A stretch of 64,000 nt of DNA from an uncultured Ruminococcus sp. (GTDB taxonomy: Bacteria; Bacillota; Clostridia; Oscillospirales; Ruminococcaceae): positions 1 to 64,000 of the forward strand of contig CAMVRM010000002.1 of the NCBI GenBank assembly GCA_947169885.1, in the 5' to 3' direction. The notes under the pieces were generated by a model, which was given only the letters and a program-made list of their open reading frames with translations, was not told where the DNA came from and did no database searches. Each line of letters begins with the position of its first letter. Within the stretch, counting starts at the first letter, position 1. Below are positions 52,820 to 61,758 of the stretch, piece by piece. Made by a program: the position numbers and the translations under genes.

Positions 52820-53797
52820 ATGGCAAATATTGACGAAATAATTAGTAAACTTGCTGATACGCTTGTAGCTGACTATCAGTGCGGCAGGATAATCGACGAA
52901 TTTAAGGTCCATGCCCAGCCCGACAAGAAAAAGGTCATAGACATTCTTGAAAAGCTGAGAATGATCGTTTTCGCAGGTTATTTCCGCAACGGAATGTATA
53001 AGGTATACACCGTCCGCAACAACATCACGATGCTTCTTGAAGATGTTACTTTTAACTTAAAACAACAGATAGCCGTTGTTCTGCGTTCATCGCCCGAGTA
53101 TGAGAACGCTTATACCGAGGAGATCGAGAACGCCGCCGAGTATCTGACTTTTGAGTTTCTGGGCAAGCTCCCGAAGATAAGAGCGCTTGTTGAAACTGAT
53201 GTCAAGGCGGCTTATGACGGCGACCCTGCGGCTTTCTCGACCGATGAGATAATCTATTCTTATCCCGGGCTTTATGCGATAGTCACCAGCCGTATCGCCC
53301 ATGAACTGTTTCTGCTTCAAGTGCCGCTTATCCCCCGAATGATGACCGAACACGCTCACAGCCTTACGGGTATCGACATCCACCCCGGAACAACTATCGG
53401 CGAATATTTTTTCATCGACCACGGAACGGGAATAGTTATCGGCGAGACGACTGAGATAGGCAACAACGTCAAGATCTATCAGGGCGTGACGCTGGGTGCG
53501 CTCTCCACAAGGGGAGGGCAGTCGCTCAAAGGTCACAAGCGTCACCCAACTATCAAAGACAACGTTACCATTTATTCGGGAGCTTCTATTCTGGGCGGTG
53601 ACACGGTGATAGGCAAAGATGTTGTTATCGGAGGCAATGCGTTCATAACCTCCTCTATCCCCGACGGCGCAAGAGTGAGCATCAAAACTCAGGAACTCAC
53701 TTTCAGATATTCGGGCGACAAGACAAAAGTCGATGATCCTCACGCCACTATCGAACGCCGTGAGATCGATGACGAAACATGGTTCTACATTATTTAG
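52820..53797 (+). CDS. cysE: Serine O-acetyltransferase (EpsC type)
   Basis: 325 residues from ATG 52820 with GGAGG. The N-terminal 175 residues are helical; the rest is a left-handed beta helix of hexapeptide repeats: GIDIHPGTTIGEYFFIDHGTGIVIGETTEIGNNV (read in parts), VKIYQGVTLGA. His in FIDHGTG is the expected catalytic base. It converts serine and acetyl-CoA to O-acetylserine for cysteine synthesis. cysK is not adjacent. Confidence 0.94.
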   Translation: MANIDEIISKLADTLVADYQCGRIIDEFKVHAQPDKKKVIDILEKLRMIVFAGYFRNGMYKVYTVRNNITMLLEDVTFNLKQQIAVVLRSSPEYENAYTEEIENAAEYLTFEFLGKLPKIRALVETDVKAAYDGDPAAFSTDEIIYSYPGLYAIVTSRIAHELFLLQVPLIPRMMTEHAHSLTGIDIHPGTTIGEYFFIDHGTGIVIGETTEIGNNVKIYQGVTLGALSTRGGQSLKGHKRHPTIKDNVTIYSGASILGGDTVIGKDVVIGGNAFITSSIPDGARVSIKTQELTFRYSGDKTKVDDPHATIERREIDDETWFYII

Positions 53798-53863
53798 ATT
53801 AGATATGAGATAAAGTGTGCGGTTTGTGACCTTTGGGTCTGAAATTGAAAAAGGAAAGTGAAA

Positions 53864-54568
53864 ATGGGTGCTTTTGTTGAATTTAAGAATGTGAAGAAGG
53901 TATATAAGACGGGCGAAGTTGAGATCGAGGCGCTCAAAGATGTCAGCTTTAAGATCGGCAAGGGTGAATTCTGCGTTATCATCGGCGCTTCGGGTGCAGG
54001 AAAGACCACTATCCTCAATATACTGGGCGGCATGGATACGCTCACATCGGGCACGGCTTCGCTTGACGGCGTTGACATCTCAAAACTTAACAAAAAACAA
54101 CTCACCGCTTATCGCCGCTATGACGTGGGGTTCGTGTTTCAGTTCTATAACCTTGTTCAGAACCTTACCGCCCTTGAAAATGTTGAGCTTGCGGCGCAGA
54201 TATGCAAAGACCCCCTCGATGCAGGCGAAGTGCTGAAACAAGTCGGGCTTGCAGAACGCATGAAGAATTTCCCAGCACAGCTCTCGGGCGGTGAACAGCA
54301 GAGAGTTGCTATCGCAAGGGCGCTTGCAAAGAACCCGAAGCTTTTGCTCTGTGATGAACCGACAGGTGCGCTCGACTATAACACGGGCAAGGCAGTCCTC
54401 AAACTTTTGCAGGACACTTGCAGAAAGAACGGCATGACAGTCGTTGTCATCACTCACAACTCTGCGCTTGCGGCTATGGCTGACAGGATAATCACCGTCA
54501 AGAGCGGCACTGTTGACAGCATGAAGCTTAACGATAACATTGTTGATGTTGAACAGTTAGAGTGGTAA
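53864..54568 (+). CDS. ABC transporter ATP-binding protein (LolD/MacB type)
   Basis: 234 residues from ATG 53864; a GTG two codons earlier is less well placed. Walker [11 protein letters not shown], signature [15 protein letters not shown], Walker [13 protein letters not shown]. It is co-transcribed with the FtsX-like permease four bases downstream. Such pairs export peptides or lipids, or sense and remove antibiotics. Confidence 0.95.
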   Translation: MGAFVEFKNVKKVYKTGEVEIEALKDVSFKIGKGEFCVIIGASGAGKTTILNILGGMDTLTSGTASLDGVDISKLNKKQLTAYRRYDVGFVFQFYNLVQNLTALENVELAAQICKDPLDAGEVLKQVGLAERMKNFPAQLSGGEQQRVAIARALAKNPKLLLCDEPTGALDYNTGKAVLKLLQDTCRKNGMTVVVITHNSALAAMADRIITVKSGTVDSMKLNDNIVDVEQLEW

Positions 54569-54572
54569 GCCG

Positions 54573-57428
54573 ATGAGATCAAAGATGAAACTCTCGGCTG
54601 TCAGGGAGATAAAAAGCAGTTTCGGCAGATACATGGCTATCCTTGCGATAATCGCACTGGGCGTTGGATTTTTCTCGGGAGTAAGGATAACCACTCCGAC
54701 TATGATCTACAATATGAACGGCTTTTTGCAGGAACATAAGCTGTTCGATTACCGCCTGTTGTCAACTCTCGGCTGGGAGCAGGAAGATATTGACGAAATG
54801 GCAAAAAAGCCCGATGTCAGGGCAGTTGAGGGTGCTTACACCGCTGACATTCTCTGCACTGACAACACGGGTGACAGGGATTTTGTATTCAAGGCGCATT
54901 CGCTGACTAAGGAACTCAACACCGTCAAGCTTTCAAGCGGCAGAATGCCCGAAGCACCCGATGAATGCCTTCTTGACGTAAAGCTCGATGTCATGGGCAG
55001 TTCGGAAAAAATGGGCATAAAGACCATATCGCTGAAAGACGGGAACGAGCAGGATACTGTCGATATGCTGCGGTACAAGGAGTTCAAAGTTGTCGGTTAC
55101 TGCTATTCGCCGATCTACATACACTTTGAGCGTGGGACGACTTCGCTGGGAACGGGAAGTGTTTCGGGATTTGTGTATTTTCAGCCCGAAGCGTTTGACA
55201 GTGAGGTATTTTCAGAGGTCTACGTCAGGTTTGATGAGGACGAGGAGATATATTCCGATGAATACAAGGAATATATGGACGCTCATGAAGATGTGTGGGA
55301 GGATATAGCACAGGAGCGTGCAGATGCACGTTACGAAAGGCTCTATACCGAGGCTGATGACGAGATAACTGACGGCGAGAATGAACTTGAAGACAGCCGC
55401 CGTGAGGGTCAGCAGAAACTTGATGATGCTAAGGCTGAACTCGAAGACGCACGCAAAACTCTTGACGAAACAAAGGAAAAACTCGATAAGGCAAAGTCAG
55501 GCATCGACAGCGGCAGGGAAGATATAAAGAAAATAAGAGAACAGTACGGATCTGCGGCAGATGCAATGGTCAAGCCGCAGGAGGAAGAACTCGACAAAGC
55601 CGAAAAGGAATACAAAAAGGGTCTTGAAGAATATGAAAAGGGCGAGACTGACTATGAGGACGGTCTTGCGGAATATGCCGAGAACGAGGAAAAGTTCAAC
55701 ACCGAGATAGCTGATGCGGAAGCGGAGCTTGAAGATGCAAGAGAGGAACTCTCAAAGCTGAAAAAGCCCGAGACTTTCCTGCTTGATCGTGGAACGAACA
55801 TCGGCTGTGCCTGCTTTGAGAACGACTCGCAGATAGTGGCGCAGGTCGCAAGGATATTCCCGATATTCTTCATACTGGTGGCGGCACTTGTCTGCATGAC
55901 CACCATGAGCCGAATGGTCGAGGAACAGCGCACACAGATAGGCGTGTTCAAGGCGCTGGGCTACTCAAACGCTGCGATAATGGGTCGTCTGCTTTTCTAT
56001 TCGGGAAGTGCGGCGGTCATCGGTGCGGCGGCAGGCTATACTATCGGAACTATCCTTTTCCCAAGGGTCATCTGGATGACATATCAGCTTATGTACATTC
56101 CGCTTACTATGGAATATATGTTCGACACGGAGCTTGCTGTCATCTCGGGAGCAGTGTCGCTCATATGTTCTGTCGGAACAACGTGGGTCTCCTGCCGATA
56201 TGAACTGGGCGAAACTGCGGCATCGCTCATGCGCCCGAAAGCACCGAAAGCAGGAAAGCGTGTTCTGCTGGAACGCATACCGTTCATATGGAACAGAATG
56301 AGATTTTTAGTCAAGGTCTCGGTAAGAAACATCTTCCGCTATAAGAAACGTTTCTTCATGATGATAGTCGGGATAAGCGGCTGTACGGCTCTGCTTCTTA
56401 CGGGCTTTGGTCTGAAAGACTCGGTAGCAGGCTTTGCAGATGTGCAGTACGGAGAAGTGTTCCTGACCGATGCTTCGATGACCTACGAACCGAAGGACGG
56501 CGAAATTCCCGATGAGGTAAAGACTCTTCTTGATGAACACACCGGCGGCTATAAGATAAAACGTGAAAGTGCATGGGATCTTGTCACCGATAAAAAAACA
56601 AAGAGCATAACCCTTGAAGCCCCGGAGAATTACGATCAAATGGACGATTTTGTGCGCATAAACGATCTTTCGGGCAACAGGATACCTGCTCCGAAGTCGG
56701 GCGAAGCGATAGTCAGTCAGAGCCTTGAAGAGCGCTTTGATGTTCACAAGGGCGATACGATAACTCTGCGTGACGAAAAACTGAACGAACTGAAACTTAA
56801 AGTTATCGGTGTATTCGAGAACCACGTTTATCACTATGTATTCACGAATATCGACACGTTCAAGGATCAGTTGGGCGAAGCAGGGGAGTTCAACGGCGCT
56901 TACCTGAACTTTGAAGAGGGCGCTGACGAATACAAGGAGTCGGCGGCTATCGCAGGAAGCAAGGACGTAAAGAGCATTTCGGTATACTCCGAGATGCGTG
57001 AGCGCATGAGCAAAACGATGAAGAGCCTTGACTATGTGGTACTGCTCATAATCGTGAGCGCTGCGGGACTTGCGTTCATCGTTATCTATAATTTGACTAA
57101 CATCAACATAACCGAACGTCTGCGAGAGATAGCAACGATAAAAGTTCTGGGATTTTTCAGGCACGAAACAAGCGCATATGTTCTGCGTGAGAACATTGCA
57201 CTGACGGCGCTCGGAACGGCTGTCGGTCTGGGGCTGGGCATTCTGCTGCACAGATTTGTCATGCAGCAGATCGTGGTCGACATGGTATCGTTCAGAGTGC
57301 GTATCCTGCCGATGAGTTATGTGTACAGTATCGTGTTTACGTTCATATTCAACTTCCTCGTTGACCTTGTTATGGAGACAAAGCTTGAACGCATAAACAT
57401 GGCAGAATCGCTTAAATCAGTAGACTGA
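54573..57428 (+). CDS. FtsX-like ABC permease with a large coiled-coil extracytoplasmic insertion
   Basis: 951 residues. An N-terminal membrane helix (about 17-40) and two FtsX cores (about 425-560 and 830-945, the latter with YVVLLIIVSAAGLAFIVIYNLTNINITERLREIATIKVLGF in parts) are separated by outside domains. Between about 260 and 400 is a Lys/Glu-rich coiled coil of at least two heptad blocks (KLDDAKAELEDARKTLDETKEKL, KAEKEYKKGLEEYEKG). The start has only a weak ribosome site and is probably translationally coupled to the ATPase. Coiled-coil insertions of this kind are seen in permeases working with wall or peptide ligands. Confidence 0.88.
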   Translation: MRSKMKLSAVREIKSSFGRYMAILAIIALGVGFFSGVRITTPTMIYNMNGFLQEHKLFDYRLLSTLGWEQEDIDEMAKKPDVRAVEGAYTADILCTDNTGDRDFVFKAHSLTKELNTVKLSSGRMPEAPDECLLDVKLDVMGSSEKMGIKTISLKDGNEQDTVDMLRYKEFKVVGYCYSPIYIHFERGTTSLGTGSVSGFVYFQPEAFDSEVFSEVYVRFDEDEEIYSDEYKEYMDAHEDVWEDIAQERADARYERLYTEADDEITDGENELEDSRREGQQKLDDAKAELEDARKTLDETKEKLDKAKSGIDSGREDIKKIREQYGSAADAMVKPQEEELDKAEKEYKKGLEEYEKGETDYEDGLAEYAENEEKFNTEIADAEAELEDAREELSKLKKPETFLLDRGTNIGCACFENDSQIVAQVARIFPIFFILVAALVCMTTMSRMVEEQRTQIGVFKALGYSNAAIMGRLLFYSGSAAVIGAAAGYTIGTILFPRVIWMTYQLMYIPLTMEYMFDTELAVISGAVSLICSVGTTWVSCRYELGETAASLMRPKAPKAGKRVLLERIPFIWNRMRFLVKVSVRNIFRYKKRFFMMIVGISGCTALLLTGFGLKDSVAGFADVQYGEVFLTDASMTYEPKDGEIPDEVKTLLDEHTGGYKIKRESAWDLVTDKKTKSITLEAPENYDQMDDFVRINDLSGNRIPAPKSGEAIVSQSLEERFDVHKGDTITLRDEKLNELKLKVIGVFENHVYHYVFTNIDTFKDQLGEAGEFNGAYLNFEEGADEYKESAAIAGSKDVKSISVYSEMRERMSKTMKSLDYVVLLIIVSAAGLAFIVIYNLTNINITERLREIATIKVLGFFRHETSAYVLRENIALTALGTAVGLGLGILLHRFVMQQIVVDMVSFRVRILPMSYVYSIVFTFIFNFLVDLVMETKLERINMAESLKSVD

Positions 57429-57444
57429 TACGGAGGTCTAAAAA

Positions 57445-58590
57445 ATGAACTTTGACAGATTGAATGACATAATAACAAACTGCATCGAAACCCGTTCGGA
57501 AACGGGTGCGGCGGCAGTCATCACCAAAAACGGCAAGCCTGTTTACAGCTTTTCGGCAGGGCTTGCAGACGTTGAAAACAACAGGCAGTTCAGAACTGAC
57601 ACGATATGCCGTGCGTTTTCCTGCTCGAAGATAGTGACTTCAACCGCTTGTATGCAGCTTATCGAGCGTGGAAAGCTTGACACCTCATGGGAAGTTTCGT
57701 GGCTGATACCGGAGTTTGCAAACGCCAAGTTTATCCGTGACGGCAAGGAGATACCCTCAAAGCCCGTCAGGATACGTGACCTGCTGAACATGACCTCGGG
57801 CGTTGCTTACCCCGGAGATTGGCACGAGGGCGCAGAGGGCATGAACGACGTTTGGGGCAAACTTGACAAGAGCATACAGAACAAACGTTCGATGACAACT
57901 CAGGAATTTGCGGCGGCGGCAGGAAGTGTTCCGCTGATGTTCGGGGCTGGGGACGAGTGGATGTACGGTTCATCGGCGGATGTGCTGGGCGCAGTTGTGG
58001 AAAAAGCGGCAGATATGCGGTTCTCGGAGTATCTGAGCAAGAATATCTTTGAGCCGCTCGGCATGGCTGACACGGCGTTTTACGTTCCTGCGGACAAGCG
58101 TGACAGGCTCGCAGTTTTGTATGACGGCGCAGGCGATGACAGAAAACTTCCGACATACGTTAATCTTTGCATTTATGACTATGAACAGCCGCCTGCATTT
58201 GAGTCGGGCGGTGCAGGGCTTTTCACGACGGCTGATGACCTTGCAAAGCTCGGTGCTGAACTGAGTTTCGGCGGAAGCGGCGTGATAAGCCGTGCGGCAG
58301 TCGATTTCATGCGCTCGAACGGTCTGAACGAACAGCAGCGCCGCACTTACAACTGGGATTCGACCCGCGGTTTCGGCTACGGAAACCTTGTGAGAGTGCT
58401 GGAAGACAAGAATGTTTCGGGTCTGTTTGCAAACGAGGGCGCATTCGGCTGGGACGGCTGGACGGGAACATATCTTCTCTGCGACCCTGCCGAGGGAATG
58501 TCGATAACCCTGTTCGTACAGCGGTGCGGTGCAGGCACTACTCAGCTTTCCCGAAACCTCGTCAATGCGGCATATGCTTTTCTTAAATAA
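57445..58590 (+). CDS. Beta-lactamase-family serine hydrolase (class C / esterase type)
   Basis: 381 residues, no signal peptide. The SxxK motif is Ser59-Cys-Ser-Lys62 in AFSCSKIV; YGSS near 172 takes the YxN place. The long RDLLNMTSGVAYPG loop is typical of EstB/AmpC-like esterases. It lies 16 bases after the permease stop with GGAGG, so it belongs to the same operon. Being cytoplasmic, it is more likely an esterase or peptidase than a lactamase. Confidence 0.88.
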   Translation: MNFDRLNDIITNCIETRSETGAAAVITKNGKPVYSFSAGLADVENNRQFRTDTICRAFSCSKIVTSTACMQLIERGKLDTSWEVSWLIPEFANAKFIRDGKEIPSKPVRIRDLLNMTSGVAYPGDWHEGAEGMNDVWGKLDKSIQNKRSMTTQEFAAAAGSVPLMFGAGDEWMYGSSADVLGAVVEKAADMRFSEYLSKNIFEPLGMADTAFYVPADKRDRLAVLYDGAGDDRKLPTYVNLCIYDYEQPPAFESGGAGLFTTADDLAKLGAELSFGGSGVISRAAVDFMRSNGLNEQQRRTYNWDSTRGFGYGNLVRVLEDKNVSGLFANEGAFGWDGWTGTYLLCDPAEGMSITLFVQRCGAGTTQLSRNLVNAAYAFLK

Positions 58591-58604
58591 GAGATAACAA
58601 AATT

Positions 58605-58641
58605 AACTCGGTGCTGTTTTTATGCAACACCGAGTTTCTTT
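58605..58641 (+). terminator. Rho-independent terminator after the hydrolase gene
   Basis: AACTCGGTGCTG pairs with CAACACCGAGTT (58605-58636) and is followed by TCTTT. Confidence 0.85.
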
Positions 58642-58670
58642 ATACGCCGAGGGCGTATCTGATTCCTTCG

Positions 58671-59894
58671 TCAGAAGCTGTTTGCGGCGGCATAGGCTGT
58701 TGCCCATGCGATCTGGAGATTGAAACCGCCTGTGTATGCGTCAACATCAAGCACTTCGCCGATAAAATACAAACCGCTGACAAGCTTTGACTCCATGGTT
58801 TTCGGGCTGACCTCGGAGCAGTCGACACCGCCCCTTGTGATGATCGCTTCTTCAACGGGGCGCAGACCTTTCACATCGAAAGTCAGGCGCTTTATTGCGG
58901 CGATAAGTTTATTGCGTTCCTCACGTGTTATCTGGTTGACCTTTTTCGCAGGAGAAATGCCGCTTCGTTTGATGATAACGGGAATTATGCTTGCAGGCAG
59001 CAAACGTCCGAGAGAGTTGCCGAAATCACGGTTCGGCACATCACCGAAATCACGGAGTATGCGCTCGTCAAGTTTTTTCTCGTCAAGTGCAGGCTTTAAG
59101 TCGATCGAAAAAGTGTAGCTTCCCTTTTGTATTTCGTGCATATGTGCCGAAGCGGAAAGCACCAGCGGACCGCTCATGCCGAAGTGTGTGAAAAGCATCT
59201 CGCCCTGCTGTGAAAATACCGCTTTTCCCGTGCGGCAGTCGGTAACAGTCAGACCGCAGTTTTTGAGTGACAGCCCCATAGCCTGCGCACACTCGCCGTA
59301 AAGTTCAACGGGAACGAGCGAACCTTTGCATTCGGTAACGGTGTGACCTGCCTGACGTGCGAGCTTGTAGCCGTCACCTGTCGAACCTGTTTTCGGGTAA
59401 GACAGACCTCCGCACGCCACAACAGCGCATTTGCAGAGGTATTCGCCTTTTTTCGTCTTAACGCCTGCAACTGTGCCGTTCTCGATGATAAGCGACACAG
59501 CCTCATCACGCACGATCCGCACGCCTGCATCTTTTGCGGCATTGATGAGCGCCCCCGAAATATCCTGCGCCTTATCGCTCACGGGAAAAACACGGTTGCC
59601 TCGTTCGGTTTTCAGTTCGATACCCAGTGTCTCGAAAAACGCCATAGTATCCTCGGGAGCAAAGCGACTGAGAGCCGAGAACATGAACTTTGCGTTTCGT
59701 GGGATATTCGCCATGACCGTCTGAACGTCGCAGTTGTTTGTCACGTTGCAGCGTCCCTTGCCTGTGATGTTGAGTTTTCGGCAGGGCTGTGATTCGTGTT
59801 CGACAACAACAACATCGTGTCCAAGCCATGCCGCCTGAACTGCGCACATCATACCTGCCGCACCGCCGCCGATTATTACTATTTCTGTTTGCAT
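58671..59894 (-). CDS. YhiN/HI0933-family flavoprotein (NAD(P)/FAD-dependent oxidoreductase)
   Basis: 407 residues from ATG 59894, next to GGCGGTG; the frame reaches 59936 inside the upstream gene. The dinucleotide site IVIIGGGAAGMMCA is followed by the HI0933 hallmark CRKLNITGKGRCNVTN, then CGGLSYPKTGSTGDGY and GEVLDVDAYTGGFNLQIA. The substrate of this family is unknown. It follows the LURP-one-related gene by four bases, hence one operon. Confidence 0.93.
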   Translation of the reverse strand: MQTEIVIIGGGAAGMMCAVQAAWLGHDVVVVEHESQPCRKLNITGKGRCNVTNNCDVQTVMANIPRNAKFMFSALSRFAPEDTMAFFETLGIELKTERGNRVFPVSDKAQDISGALINAAKDAGVRIVRDEAVSLIIENGTVAGVKTKKGEYLCKCAVVACGGLSYPKTGSTGDGYKLARQAGHTVTECKGSLVPVELYGECAQAMGLSLKNCGLTVTDCRTGKAVFSQQGEMLFTHFGMSGPLVLSASAHMHEIQKGSYTFSIDLKPALDEKKLDERILRDFGDVPNRDFGNSLGRLLPASIIPVIIKRSGISPAKKVNQITREERNKLIAAIKRLTFDVKGLRPVEEAIITRGGVDCSEVSPKTMESKLVSGLYFIGEVLDVDAYTGGFNLQIAWATAYAAANSF

Positions 59895-59898
59895 TTTT

Positions 59899-60378
59899 TC
59901 ACCGCCGTTTGTTTGTATCGTCCTTTTCTGCATCAAGAGTAAGCGCCAGCAGGACAGCCGCCAGCATATCGTTGTTATCGTAGACAGTCAGCTTATATGT
60001 ATCGGTAAAGGACATCATTTTCTTTTCAACGCTTGCAACAACCCGTCTGTTATTCATTATGGTGTAATCCCAGCCGAAAACATCGCCCTCAATACGCCAG
60101 CCGAGGTAATCAATATGGAACTTTGTTGTCAGCAGAGTAAATTCCTTTCTGACCGTTCCTGCGAAGTGACCGTTCATGGTTATATCGTAGGCAGGCATGA
60201 ACGTTAGCAGTCTGCGGTCTATCGTGCCGACCTCGTTATCTAAAAAGTCATAGACGGTCATGCTCCTGCCGAGCGAGAAGTTTGACTTCACGCTGTAAAC
60301 AAGTCCGCCGTTTGTATCGCAAATATCGTAGCTGTCGAGCAGCGAGAATGCACGCTGTTTCAGTATCAGTGTTATCAT
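59899..60378 (-). CDS. LURP-one-related protein
   Basis: 159 residues. A twelve-strand LURP-one/Tubby-like barrel is suggested by LILKQRAFSLLDSYDICD, VYSVKSNFSLGRSMTVYD, DYTIMNNRRVVASVEKKM and FTDTYKLTVYDNND. The family is widespread in Firmicutes (YxjI); function is unknown, possibly membrane-lipid binding. GGAG precedes the ATG. Confidence 0.85.
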   Translation of the reverse strand: MITLILKQRAFSLLDSYDICDTNGGLVYSVKSNFSLGRSMTVYDFLDNEVGTIDRRLLTFMPAYDITMNGHFAGTVRKEFTLLTTKFHIDYLGWRIEGDVFGWDYTIMNNRRVVASVEKKMMSFTDTYKLTVYDNNDMLAAVLLALTLDAEKDDTNKRR

Positions 60379-60849
60379 AGTTTTGTCTCCTGTTTTGTAT
60401 ATCTATGTTTTTGGTTAAATGTGGTGTTGGTCGAGATGTCCTTGTCGGACATTTGAGTTTTTTTCGGAATACGCTTACGCTGTTCCGAAAAATTAAAATC
60501 GGCATATTGGTGCTTCTAACCTATTGTGTGTTAGTCTTTCATTGGTGTACTTTTGGATAGTGTGTTTTGGTATGCCGATTTTAGGCGTAGACTTTACGTT
60601 TGTACGCTTTATCTTTATTTGGTTTTGACTGTTCTTGCTATCGCCCCCGAGGGGCGAATGAGGACTTTGCCTTGCCGTGCGCAGCTAAGGCGAAACTCCC
60701 ACCAAAGGGAAAACCTTTCTGAAGAAAGGTTCTTCCCTCTGGACTCTCTTTCCAAAGACTTTTGATCCTCTGGCGCTCACACTTCATTTGTTTTGTCTTT
60801 GTACGGTTTAACGTCAGTTCTTTCTTATCTCTTATCTCTTATTTCTTAT
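60379..60849. repeat. Structured non-coding stretch with nested inverted repeats
   Basis: 471 bases with no supported gene. In order: hairpin ATGTCC/GGACAT (60436-60452); TTTTTCGGAA with inverse (60460-60492); a 12-base inverted repeat AAAATCGGCATA (60495-60506 with 60571-60582); palindrome TCGCCCC/GGGGCGA (60641-60657); and a long hairpin AGGGAA-AACCTTTCT/AGAAAGGTT-TTCCCT (60705-60738). The last type recurs in many Firmicute genomes as an intergenic repeat (from memory). It may be a decayed mobile element or an RNA. Confidence 0.55.
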
Positions 60850-61719
60850 TTAATTTGAGTGTTTGTTTTCCGAGTATACTTCGTACTTTTCCCATATTTC
60901 TTCCAGACGTTCAAAACTCTGCCTTACCGTGTCTGCCGAACTTATCGACAGCGCCGCAATAAGCGCATTTATCAGCGACAGGGGGGCAACCAGTGAATCC
61001 GCAAAACTGTTCATGTCACTTCTTGCAATGAGAAGATCGTCCGCAAACTGCGCAAGCGGTGACTGCTCCGAGTCGGTCAGTGCTATGACGTGCGCCCCCT
61101 GACTTTTCGCAAATTCCAGCATCTTCGCTGTCTGCCTTGAATACCTCGGGAACGAAATGCCTATCATGACATCTTTGCTGTTGATTCTCATCACCTGCTC
61201 AAAAAGCTCGCTTGTGGTCGTGTTCCTTAACTGCTTCACCTGCGGGAACATCCTCGAAAGATAATACCCGAGAAATGATGCAAGCGGCTCTGCACTCCTT
61301 GCACCTAGGATATACACCGTTTCGCAATGCTCTATCGCTCCCACAGCATTCGTGAACGACGCTTCGGAAGTCTCCTCAAGCGTGGTGCGTATCTTCTCGA
61401 TGTCGCTCGTCAGCACCTGCCCCAAAACATCGCCGCCGCTCAGCCTGTCATTCGTGACTTCTATCCGCTGTACGGCTGTAAGCTTGTTGCGCATAAGTTC
61501 CTGCAATGCCTTTTGAAGCGCAGGATAACCGTCAAACCCAAGCATCGAAGCGAACCTCACAACTGTCGATTCGCTCACGCCGACTGTTTTGCCGAGCTTC
61601 TGCGCCGTCATGTAAGCCGCCTTGTCATAATGCTCGGTGATGTATGCGGCGATAGCCTTGTGACCCTTTGAGAATGAGTTCATCTGCTCGTCTATAAGCG
61701 TAAATAAGTCCTTGTCCAT
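60850..61719 (-). CDS. MurR/RpiR-family transcriptional regulator
   Basis: 289 residues from ATG 61719 (MDKDLFTLIDEQMNSFS), GAGGAAG upstream; the frame extends to 61737. The N-terminal RpiR helix-turn-helix (KLGKTVGVSESTVVRFASMLGFDGY) precedes an SIS sugar-phosphate domain (VYILGARSAEPLASFLGYYL, DVMIGISFPRYSRQTAKMLEFA). It probably senses a phosphosugar. The target is not evident; the next gene downstream is non-coding space. Confidence 0.93.
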   Translation of the reverse strand: MDKDLFTLIDEQMNSFSKGHKAIAAYITEHYDKAAYMTAQKLGKTVGVSESTVVRFASMLGFDGYPALQKALQELMRNKLTAVQRIEVTNDRLSGGDVLGQVLTSDIEKIRTTLEETSEASFTNAVGAIEHCETVYILGARSAEPLASFLGYYLSRMFPQVKQLRNTTTSELFEQVMRINSKDVMIGISFPRYSRQTAKMLEFAKSQGAHVIALTDSEQSPLAQFADDLLIARSDMNSFADSLVAPLSLINALIAALSISSADTVRQSFERLEEIWEKYEVYSENKHSN

Positions 61720-61758
61720 TTTGTGACACTTCCTCATTAAATATAAGTTTCAGATCCT

